DNA of 64,000 nucleotides, taken from positions 1,736,001 through 1,800,000 of the forward strand of contig CAWBUW010000012.1 of assembly GCA_963792075.1 (NCBI GenBank), written 5' to 3'. Below the pieces are notes generated by a model. The model searched no databases, was not told the DNA's origin, and saw nothing but the letters and a program-made list of their open reading frames with translations. Each line of letters starts with the position of its first letter. Position 1 is the first letter of the stretch. Of the stretch, positions 45,534-54,000 are shown in pieces. This DNA comes from CAWBUW01 sp963792075. Its GTDB lineage: Bacteria; Chloroflexota; Anaerolineae; Anaerolineales; UBA4823. The position numbers and the translations under genes are program-made.

Positions 45534-46024
45534 CCTTGGATCCGCCGCTGCGAGCGTGCTGGATGAAGCGAGGACAACAGAGACGGATCCCAGCTACCCG
45601 TCCCGGCGAAAAGCAGAAACGGCATATCTTTGGAGGTTACAACTGGCTGGAAGACACCATCACCTGGACGACTGCCATGACAAAGAACAGCGCCACCTTC
45701 ATCTGCTTTTTGGAAGAACTGTTGGTGAAGCAGTATCCGAGCAAGCGCGTGGTTTTGGTGATGGACAATGCTGCTTACCATAAAAGTGCCTCAGCATTAG
45801 CGGCTTTGAGCTTGTTTGAGCACCGAGTTGCGATCATCTGGCTGCCACCGTATTGTTCTGATCTGAATCCAATTGAACTTTTTTGGCGATATCTGAAAGA
45901 CCATGCCTGTGCGAACAAACTCCAGGATAATATCGAGGAAGTTGTGAAAGCCGCTGAAAAATTATTGACTGCTCAAAACCGCACGACATCAGACCTAAAA
46001 TTCCATGTTTCTAAAGACTTATGA
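45515..46024 (+). CDS. IS630 transposase, DDE catalytic frame
   Basis: 169 residues of the DDE_3 catalytic domain: the first Asp in FVDETTV (FV lies just before the listed start), the second in VLVMDNAAYHK, and the Glu in SDLNPIELFWRYLK. It probably has no own start and is produced by -1 frameshifting from the upstream frame. The catalytic triad is intact, so the element may still be active. Confidence 0.87.
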   Translation: MDETTVTLDPPLRACWMKRGQQRRIPATRPGEKQKRHIFGGYNWLEDTITWTTAMTKNSATFICFLEELLVKQYPSKRVVLVMDNAAYHKSASALAALSLFEHRVAIIWLPPYCSDLNPIELFWRYLKDHACANKLQDNIEEVVKAAEKLLTAQNRTTSDLKFHVSKDL

Positions 46025-46036
46025 CGGACTACTTAG

Positions 46037-46985
46037 TACAGTCTCTGAAATACCTCTACCTTTTCCTCCCCTCCCTGAGCAGGAACGCATCGTGGCGCGT
46101 ATCGAGAGCCTGTTCACGCAGTTGGATGCGGGGGTTAATGCATTGAGGCGGGCGCGGGCGGCGTTGAAGCGCTACAAAGCCAGTGTGCTGAAGGCGGCGT
46201 GCGAGGGGCGGCTGGTTCCGCAGGATCCGAATGACGAGCCGGCGGAGGAAGTGCTGAGGAGGATTTTGGCGGAGAGGGGGGAGAAGTTAATGCCGCCGAA
46301 TGGGGAGCTGGCTGAGCTGCCGAGGGGGTGGTGTTGGGCGAGGGTTGGTGAAATATCCTCCAGCCGACTTGGAAAGATGTTAGATAAAGAGAAGAACAAA
46401 GGGAAATTACAACCTTATCTACGTAACATAAATGTGAGGTGGTTTGATTTTGATTTATCTGACATTCAATATATGCGTGTTACAGATGAAGAGGTTGAGA
46501 ATATTTCTGTCCGCAGAGGAGATTTGGTTGTTTGCGAGGGTGGAGAACCTGGAAGGGCATCTGTTTGGAATAAGGACGAACCATTCATTATCCAGAAAGC
46601 ACTACACCGAGTAAGACCTTTACATGAGGTATCGTCAGTTTATCTTTCTATTTGTTTAGCAGCCGATGCAAACTCTGGAAGTTTGGAAAAATACTTCACT
46701 GGTTCAACGATAAAACACTTTACCGGAGAATCCCTTCGGACATATACCATCCCATTACCTCCCCTTCCGGAACAACAGAGGATTGTCGCGGAGGTCGAAC
46801 GGATGTTGTCGGTAGTGCAAGAACTGGAGCAGACCATCGAAGCTAACTTAAAGCGGGCCGGTAGGCTGCGACAGGCGATATTGAAGCGGGCGTTTGAGGG
46901 GAGGCTGGTGAGGCAGGACCCGCGGGAGGAGCCAGTGCAAAGAAAAACAGAAGACAGCAAGCCTGAACAGTTGGGACTATTTTGA
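46037..46985 (+). pseudogene. hsdS: hsdS, 3' part
   Basis: The remainder of the specificity subunit. It contains the central conserved helix (LPEQERIVARIESLFTQLDAGVNALRRARAALKRYKASVL), the second target-recognition domain (LPRGWCWARVGEISS onward) and the C-terminal repeat of the helix (LPEQQRIVAEVERML). It is open to its natural stop. The ATG at 46005 lies inside the IS, so if expressed it would yield a half-subunit with one TRD. Half-HsdS proteins can sometimes dimerise, so residual activity is not excluded. Confidence 0.87.
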
Positions 46986-47014
46986 TTTACGAACCAAGAA
47001 AGTGAGAGTCGATC

Positions 47015-47071
47015 ATGCTCTATCCAATCCAGGAGCTCATCAAGGGACGAGATAAACCGCTGTGCGGGTGA
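47015..47071 (+). pseudogene. Truncated CBS-domain-protein-like 5' fragment
   Basis: MLYPIQELIKGRDKPLC resembles the opening of small CBS-domain proteins, but it is cut after 18 codons where hsdM-like sequence begins. A junction of two unrelated genes is indicated. Identification is tentative because so little remains. Confidence 0.35.
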
Positions 47072-47297
47072 CGAGCTGGAAAGTCACTACCGCCAGATCC
47101 TCAACGCACTGGGGCTGGGCTCGGGGCTGATCCCGGTCATCTTCCGCAAGGCGCAGAACAAGATCCAGGACCCCGCCAAGCTGGAATGGCTGGTGGAGCT
47201 GATCGACGGGGAGACGTGGATCGGGCTGGACATCGACGTCAAAGGCGAGATTTACGAGGGGCTGCTGGAGAAGAACGCCCAGGATAGTAAGATTTAA
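47070..47297 (+). pseudogene. hsdM: Internal fragment of hsdM (duplicate)
   Basis: 75 codons nearly identical to codons about 70-143 of the intact hsdM (DELESHYRQIL to IYEGLLEKNAQD). Only a few differences are seen (N for S, W for R). It lacks both the start and the catalytic motifs. It shows that hsdM was partly duplicated when the segment between 47.3 and 49.1 kb was inserted or rearranged. Confidence 0.9.
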
Positions 47298-47384
47298 CTG
47301 GGAGTGAAAGTGGGGCTTTGCCCCACATTTCACCCCCCAATTCCCCCTCTAGTGGAGGGCAATCGCCCAAATGCGATTACCGTA
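47287..47384. repeat. Element A, copy 3, within a 58-bp direct repeat
   Basis: 47287-47344 is 56/58 identical to 48890-48947, starting GTAAGATTTAACTGGGAGTG and running through the ttt-loop form of the element A palindrome. A shortened tail (GGGCAATCGCCC then ATGCGATTACC) follows. The two copies flank the metallopeptidase gene. Confidence 0.85.
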
Positions 47385-47424
47385 TTTAATTGGTTCTCTG
47401 GGAATCGCCGTGATAGGGCGGTTC

Positions 47425-47467
47425 TGTGGGGGTGTTTTGCGGGCTTTGCCCGCAAAACACCCCCACA
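47425..47467. repeat. Perfect palindrome, 20-bp arms, ttt loop
   Basis: TGTGGGGGTGTTTTGCGGGC and complement. It lies in the 280-base gap before the metallopeptidase gene; the surrounding sequence (47385-47583) shows no gene. Confidence 0.85.
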
Positions 47468-47583
47468 TCTGCCCTTTGTCACGGCAACTCCCAATGAACC
47501 ATTTAATTCGCTAACTCTGTTAGCGGAAAGGAAAGTATAATCATTATGCTGAAGACCTGGGTGGGTTAAATAAGGAGTAAACT

Positions 47584-48822
47584 ATGTCCTCGAGAGAACT
47601 GGTACACCGTGGCAAGAAAACGGATTCACGGCAGCGCACATCGAACCTGACAAGAAAGGATGACGCTCCTCCGAATCAGAAACAAAGCCTTTCTACAGTA
47701 CTCATCGAGCGTGACATGGCCGAGCCACACCGCCTGACCACACTCGAGGTTTTGCAGCTCCAGCAACCGCTTGGGAACCGGACCATCAGCCACCTCCTGG
47801 AAAAAAACGCGGTCCAAAGGGCAGGTATCCGGGACCCGCACCAGCATTTCACCAGGCTGGATATTGTTCAGCGCACGCCGTTCGACGATGTCGAGAACAA
47901 AGCCAAAACTAATCAAACGATCTTGCAGGACGAATTAGAGGCAGCCGTCAAATTCTATCTTATGGATCTGGTAAGAGACCAGGGGTACCGGGACGGGCAA
48001 GGAAATCCGATCGGTCCTGAGGAAATGGACCACACACAAATATTTTGGGGGAGCGATTATACTGGCGGTTCGGGACTTCTGTTGTTGCCTACGGTACAAA
48101 AAGTGATTGCGGATATTAAGAGCGGCTCGTTCAAAATGATTATCGGGCACGAGTTGGGACATATTATAAAAAATACTGCCGAACCCAAAACTGGCCAATT
48201 CGATGCTATCGAGGCCATCATTAACGAGGTCGATTGGGTAGCGAAAAAAAGGCAGCATCCCATCTGCATTATTGATGCCTGGAAAGAAGAAGTCAGGGCG
48301 GATTTGAAAAGCGTCCGTGAGAATTATCTAAGGGAAAAACGTTTCCCTACCGAATCCGAGTTGAATGCCTACCAGGCGTCTATAACGTTCCAAGGGGAGC
48401 CTGATAGTGAACACCCGACTGGAGCCTTCCGCGCCAGCCAGATGCGGAAATACATTGCTCAGACCCGTCCATCCAAGATATGCTTCCTTACCACGGCTTG
48501 CGCGGAAGCAAAGGGGCTACAGGATGATTGTGAAGAACTGACCGTTCTGCGTCATTTCCGCGATCGTTATTTGTTGAAAAAGCCGCATGGGGAGGAATTG
48601 GTTGAGCTATATTACCGCTATGCCCCAGGGATTGTACAAAAGATAGATCAGGATCCACAAAGAAATGAGATATATGCGTACATCTATTCGGTTTTGCGAG
48701 ATTGTGTTGAGGCGATCAAACGTAATGAGCTGGAATATGCCTATCGAACATACTGTGAGATGGTAATCAAGCTTAAGAATATATTCATCCCTGACGAGCA
48801 GATCTCTGATTATACGATCTAA
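47584..48822 (+). CDS. Predicted zinc metallopeptidase with CFI-box domain
   Basis: A 412-residue protein without signal peptide. The N-terminal 100 residues are polar and disordered-looking and contain LQLQQPLGNRTISHLL followed by VQR repeats, a pattern typical of cargo and DUF4157-type proteins of contractile injection systems. A zinc-peptidase core has HELGH (189-193) and a possible third ligand in EVRAD (236-240). The C-terminal part has the CFI-box block CFLTTACAEA (300-309) followed by LRHFRDRYL and the LYYRYAPGIVQKI tail. It looks like a peptidase effector or toxin. It is flanked by direct repeats inside the R-M locus and lacks an obvious immunity gene. Confidence 0.7.
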   Translation: MSSRELVHRGKKTDSRQRTSNLTRKDDAPPNQKQSLSTVLIERDMAEPHRLTTLEVLQLQQPLGNRTISHLLEKNAVQRAGIRDPHQHFTRLDIVQRTPFDDVENKAKTNQTILQDELEAAVKFYLMDLVRDQGYRDGQGNPIGPEEMDHTQIFWGSDYTGGSGLLLLPTVQKVIADIKSGSFKMIIGHELGHIIKNTAEPKTGQFDAIEAIINEVDWVAKKRQHPICIIDAWKEEVRADLKSVRENYLREKRFPTESELNAYQASITFQGEPDSEHPTGAFRASQMRKYIAQTRPSKICFLTTACAEAKGLQDDCEELTVLRHFRDRYLLKKPHGEELVELYYRYAPGIVQKIDQDPQRNEIYAYIYSVLRDCVEAIKRNELEYAYRTYCEMVIKLKNIFIPDEQISDYTI

Positions 48823-48889
48823 TTGGTCCCACCGAAGTAGATCAGGCGGTAGGGCAATTGCATTTGCCCTATACGGGCAGCGCAATCCC

Positions 48890-48952
48890 GTAAGATTTAA
48901 CTGGGAGTGAGAGTGGGGCTTTGCCCCACATTTCACCCCTCAATTCCTCCTC
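48890..48952. repeat. Element A, copy 4 (second 58-bp direct repeat)
   Basis: Second copy of the direct repeat, 56/58 identical to 47287-47344. The tail is truncated after AATTCC. The preceding bases (48850-48889) contain AGGGCAATTGCATTTGCCCT, another small palindrome. Confidence 0.85.
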
Positions 48953-48962
48953 GAATTTGCAG

Positions 48963-49091
48963 ATGTCCCCTCTAACAAAGATATTCAAAACGCCTGATGG
49001 CAAGTTTGGGACCACCACACTGCCATCTTCTGAAAATGAAGCGTTGAAGCGTGTTCCAAATAATCTGTATCAGATTCCGGGATGGGTTTGA
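48963..49091 (+). CDS. Small unrecognised frame upstream of hsdM
   Basis: Forty-two codons from MSPLTKIFKTPDGKFGTTTLP to YQIPGWV, ending 24 bases before hsdM. It has no clear ribosome site and I recognise no family. It may be a gene remnant brought in with the flanking rearrangement. Confidence 0.25.
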   Translation: MSPLTKIFKTPDGKFGTTTLPSSENEALKRVPNNLYQIPGWV

Positions 49092-49115
49092 GAAATTGGA
49101 ATAAGTGACAAATCT

Positions 49116-50639
49116 ATGACGAACGAATCCTCCACCATCGTCCAACGCCTGTGGAACTACTGCAACGTGCTGCGCGACGACGGCATGTCGTACGGCGATT
49201 ACGTCGAGCAGCTCACCTACCTGCTGTTCCTTAAGATGGATGACGAGAACGTGCAGGTGCTGGGCAAGCCGAGCGCCATCCCGGCGGAAGTTAACTGGTC
49301 CAGCCTGCGCAGGCTCTCGGGCGACGAGCTGGAAAGCCACTACCGCCAGATCCTCAGCGCGCTGGGGCTGGGCTCGGGGCTGATCCCGGTCATCTTCCGC
49401 AAGGCGCAGAACAAGATCCAGGACCCCGCCAAGCTGGAACGGCTGGTGGAGCTGATCGACGGGGAGACCTGGATCGGGCTGGACATCGACGTCAAAGGCG
49501 AGATTTACGAGGGGCTGTTGGAGAAGAACGCCCAGGACACCAAGAGCGGCGCGGGTCAGTACTTCACGCCGCGCCCGCTGATCAAAGCCATGGTGGACGT
49601 GATGCGCCCGGCGCCTGGAGTGACGATCTGCGACCCGGCCTGCGGCACCGGCGGTTTCCTGCTGGCGGCGCATGATTTTATCGCCAAACAATACCCGCTG
49701 GACCGTGACCAGTGGCGGCACCTGAACAACAACTCGCTGCACGGCTGGGAGATCGTGGACAACACCGCCCGCCTGTGCGTGATGAACCTGTACCTGCACG
49801 GCATCGGGACGGATGGCAGCGGCGAGGCTGAGGCACGCCCCGAAAGCCCCATCCGCGTGGCAGACAGCCTGGCGGCACACCCGGGCAAGTATTTCGACAT
49901 GGTGCTGACCAATCCACCCTTCGGCAAGAAAAGCAGCGTCACGTTTGTGACAGATGAGGGCGATGTGCGGCGGGAGTCGCAGAACATCGTGCGGGACGAC
50001 TTCTGGACTTCCACCAGCAACAAGCAGCTCAACTTCGTGCAGCACGTGCGCAGCATCTTGCAGCAGCACGGGCGGGCGGCGGTCGTTGTGCCGGATAACG
50101 TGCTCTTCGAGGGCGGGGCCGGCGAGGTGGTGCGGCGCAGGCTGCTGAACGAGTGTGACGTGCACACCCTGCTCCGCCTGCCGACGGGCATCTTCTACGC
50201 CCAGGGAGTCAAGGCGAACGTGTTGTTCTTCGACCGCAAGCCGGCCAGCGAGACACCCTGGACGAAGCAGCTCTGGATTTTCGACCTGCGTACCAACATG
50301 AACTTTACCCTCAAGACCAACCAGTTGGCGCGCGGGGACCTGGACGAGTTCGTGGCCTGCTATAACCCCGCCAACCGGCACGAGCGCCAGGCGACCTGGT
50401 CCGACTCCAACCCCGACGGACGCTGGCGCGTCTTCAACTACGACGAGCTGGTGGCGCGCGACAAGGTGAACCTGGACATCTTCTGGCTGCGGGATGAGTC
50501 GCTGGAAGACGCCGCCAACCTGCCCGAGCCGGAAGTGTTGGCGCGTGAAATCATAGAAGAGCTGGAAGCCGCGCTGGAGCAGTTTGCGGGGATTGTCGAG
50601 GAGCTGGGAGAGGAAGAAGATGGATCTGGATCTAAGTAA
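49116..50639 (+). CDS. hsdM: Type I restriction-modification, M subunit (N6-adenine methyltransferase)
   Basis: A 507-residue methyltransferase. The N-terminal HsdM helical domain spans about 1-140. The catalytic domain has QYFTPRPLIKAMVDVM, SAM motif DPACGTGGFLLAAHDF near residue 172, and the catalytic NPPFGKKS near 266. The C-terminal region is helical with an acidic tail. All motifs are intact, but modification needs HsdS, which is broken. Gene order is R-S-M with a metallopeptidase inserted before M, which is unusual. Confidence 0.94.
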   Translation: MTNESSTIVQRLWNYCNVLRDDGMSYGDYVEQLTYLLFLKMDDENVQVLGKPSAIPAEVNWSSLRRLSGDELESHYRQILSALGLGSGLIPVIFRKAQNKIQDPAKLERLVELIDGETWIGLDIDVKGEIYEGLLEKNAQDTKSGAGQYFTPRPLIKAMVDVMRPAPGVTICDPACGTGGFLLAAHDFIAKQYPLDRDQWRHLNNNSLHGWEIVDNTARLCVMNLYLHGIGTDGSGEAEARPESPIRVADSLAAHPGKYFDMVLTNPPFGKKSSVTFVTDEGDVRRESQNIVRDDFWTSTSNKQLNFVQHVRSILQQHGRAAVVVPDNVLFEGGAGEVVRRRLLNECDVHTLLRLPTGIFYAQGVKANVLFFDRKPASETPWTKQLWIFDLRTNMNFTLKTNQLARGDLDEFVACYNPANRHERQATWSDSNPDGRWRVFNYDELVARDKVNLDIFWLRDESLEDAANLPEPEVLAREIIEELEAALEQFAGIVEELGEEEDGSGSK

Positions 50640-50796
50640 CAGCTTAACTTAAGCGGATATTGAAAAGGAAATGCTGGCATGGCTTTCGGAACAGCATACG
50701 GACTGGAGACCAGCGCTGTGGAAGGATATTGCAGGCGAACGGGAATTGGCAAGGCAGGTAAAACCGAATGGCGTGTGGAAGGACCGCGAAGTGTAG
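50620..50796 (+). pseudogene. Gene remnant after hsdM
   Basis: A 59-codon frame overlapping the hsdM end: MDLDLSNSLT, a TAA stop, then ADIEKEMLAWLSEQHTDW and a WKDIAGERELARQVKPNG stretch before a TAG. The in-frame stop suggests a decayed gene that once followed hsdM by an ATG overlap. I do not recognise the family. The 229 bases from here to the NACHT start hold no other gene; base composition becomes AT-rich. Confidence 0.4.
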
Positions 50797-51025
50797 AGTG
50801 GGTATTTAGCCTGGGGATGTCAAATCTAGCTAGGAGAATACCCTGTTTGTTTGCACTAAAAAATAGAAATGCCTTCTGCTCACGCAAAAATGAGATGATG
50901 AACATGTATTATTACGATAATAACTACCTCTAAATGAAAAAGGTGGTAGTGATTTCTGCAAAACAGAAACACAGGAATGATTATTTGATAAAACGTTAGT
51001 CAACATTGTGTTTAGGGAGTTTTTT

Positions 51026-54000
51026 ATGGGAGACTACAATCTTGCTGGCTTAAACCCTCGAGAGTTTGAACACCTTGTTCAGTCTCTAGCAGTTTGTGTT
51101 TTGGGGTCTGGGGTGACACCTTTTGGTGATGGGCCTGATGGTGGGAGAGAAGCTACTTTTTCAGGGAAGATGCCTTATCCATCCCATGAAGAAAACTGGA
51201 ATGGGTATCTCATAATACAGGCTAAATATTGCATTCGACCAACTAAGGACAATTCGAAAGATGGGGAGTGGGCTCTCGGTCAATTGAAAAATGAAATGGA
51301 GAAATTCAACGACCGTAAACGCAATTTGCCCAAACCCGATTATTATATTTTTGTTACCAATGTCGTCCTTACACCAGCCCAGAGCACAGGATCTAAAGAT
51401 AAATTAGCTGCATTAATGAATACCTATCAGAGCTTACTTGGGATTAAGGGCTGGGATGTTTGGGATTTTGATAAATTGTGTCGCTTTCTTGATGTGTATG
51501 AAAGTATTCGCCACTGTTATACTGCCTTTATTACGGCTGGCGATGTTTTTGCAGAAATGATGAACCTTATTAAAGATCAGCATCCTAGTTTCTGGCCTGT
51601 GATTTCGAAATTTATTCAGAGGGAATTTTACGCGGATCAATTTGTAAAACTTGAACAGGCAGGACACCTGGCCGAACAAAAAACATCTTTGAGCCAAGTA
51701 TTCGTTGATTTGCCTGTAATCGATCGGCCACCAGCAGAGTTTGTGCGAAACGAAAAGGAACTGGAAGAGCAATCTCGAACGATAGTAGCCGAGATTTTAG
51801 ATGCTGGTGCTCAAATACTAAAAAGAAGCTCTTTTACCAATCAGCGAACGATCATGGAAGCATCTGATAATGGTAGACCTGAACCTGGCAGATTTGTGTT
51901 AGTGGGGGGACCAGGACAGGGTAAGAGCACTGTGGGGCAGTTTGTATGCCAATTGTATAGGGCAGCTATTCTTGATTCTCAGTCGAAAGATCAAATGATG
52001 CCTGAGGTCCGCGATGCACTTCGGAATTTTACTGCTCAGTGTGAAAAGGATAATATTTTACTGCCAATGGCTCGTAGATTTCCAATTAGGATAATACTGG
52101 AAAATTTTTCAAATGAGCTCGCAAGTGGAAAGGTTAAATCACTTCGATCTTATATCCTCAACAGAATCAATTATCGAACAGATGAAGAATGTTCAAGTGA
52201 AGATATTAAACGTTGGTTAAGTGATTACCCTTGGTTAATTGTTCTTGATGGACTAGATGAAGTTCCAGCTACAAGTAATCGTAAACAAGTTCTAGAAAAA
52301 ATATTTGACTTTTGGTCTGATGTTGCGACACTAGATGCGGATGTTCTGGTTCTAGCTACAACTCGGCCTCAGGGCTATAGCAATGAGTTTGCTCCCAGAT
52401 ACTATAGTCATAGATACTTGGTGCCTCTATCACCTACCTATGCCCTCCATTATGCCAAGCGCCTTATAGAAGCACGTTTTGGTAATGATGTAGATAGATC
52501 TGATCGGATACTCCGTAGATTACAAACTGCATGCGAACAAAAAACAACTAATCGTCTTATGAGTAGCCCTCTGCAGGTAACTATCATGGCTACTCTTGTT
52601 GATCAAATAGGGCAGCCACCTCAAGAAAGATGGAGACTTTTTCAGCAGTATTATGAAGTAATTTATCTGAGAGAAACCGAACGTGAGATCCGGGCTTCGC
52701 GTATTTTGCAACAAAGAAAAACCGATATAAATGTAATTCATCAAAGAGTTGGTTTGTTTTTACAAGCCGAAAGCGAGAAAGCAGGATCGACGGAATCTAA
52801 GCTTCCCATTGAAAAATTTAGGGTTATGGTGCGATCACGCATAGCTGAGGAGGGTTATGAATCTACTCAATTGGATTCTATTACCTCCGAAATAGCTGGA
52901 GTGGCACTAAATCGTTTAGTATTTCTTGTTGGATTAGAAGAAGATCGTATAGGGTTTGAAATTAGATCACTTCAGGAATTTATGGCTGCTGAAGCTTTGA
53001 TGAATGGTGGTGACGAACAAGTTAGACTTCGATTATTTGCTATTGCTCCTATAGCACATTGGAGAAACGTCTTTCTATTTGCAGCAGGGAAAATCTTTTC
53101 AGAGAGGCAGTTTCTTCGTGACATGATCGTTACAATTTGTGATGAGCTCAATGATAAACAAAATGTATTACTTTCGGGTACACTTTTAGTCGGTTCTCGC
53201 TTAGCGTTAGATATCCTGGATGACGGTATTGTGCGAGAACAACCCACCTACGCCCGCCGCCTCTTACGCATCGCTATCAGGTTAGGTGAATTCTCTGATA
53301 TTGAAACTAATATGCGTCTTGTTTCTTTATTTGAGAAAGATTATGAACCAATCTACAGAGAATATCTAGAGCAACGATTCCTTGAAAAAGATATAAAGCG
53401 GAAAATAGGTGCGTGGCAAATCTTGCTGGCAATGATTGAACCTAAAATTTCCTGGGCGAAGGAGATGGCAGAAGCGAATTGGCCAAAAGAATCTGTTGAA
53501 CAGCTAGATATCTTAAACAACTATCCTGTGCTACACGAGTGGGTAACTGAAAAATCAGCGATATTAACACCAAATCTGCCACCGTTTCCAAGTATTTTTT
53601 ACATATGGCGCCGATTTACCGGAAAAGAGTTTGTACCTCATGGACCTGAATGGTATTTGTCCTTACAAAAACTAGGCTCTCGTAATCTCTATCGTGGGTT
53701 AGATCCAGAGAGAAATGAATTTTCATTACGGCTGACAGGCCAAAGAAACATTCCTTTATATGTGACCTCGCTCTTGGATTCTTCACTTCAGGAATTAGTA
53801 AAATTGAAAGAAATTCCCACAATAATCCCAGATTGGGCGCCATTTATATCAGGCGCCCGATTTGTCGAGAACCCGAACAATAAGACGCTGGCATCGGAAC
53901 TACGGTGGCTGAGTAAATTGGATTCTGTAATCAACCTTCATAGATTTCGAGTCTATTTTGGGTGGCCATTTGATGCTTGTTTACGATCATGTTCAACTCC

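Larger units (their letters stand above)
44916..46036 (+). mobile_element. IS630-family insertion sequence in hsdS
   Basis: About 1.12 kb bounded by imperfect inverted repeats: CTAAGTAATCAGTC at 44916 and the complement of CTAAGTAGTCCGTC ending at 46036 (12 of 14 identical). TA follows the right end. It encodes a two-frame IS630-type transposase. Removing it (with a 2-base target) rejoins hsdS in frame as KHLSSVSEIPLPFPPLPEQ. Confidence 0.88.

Noticed and set aside
46005..46036. ATG at 46005 as a true hsdS start
   Set aside because: It lies inside the insertion sequence near its right end; the open frame there is a by-product of the insertion.
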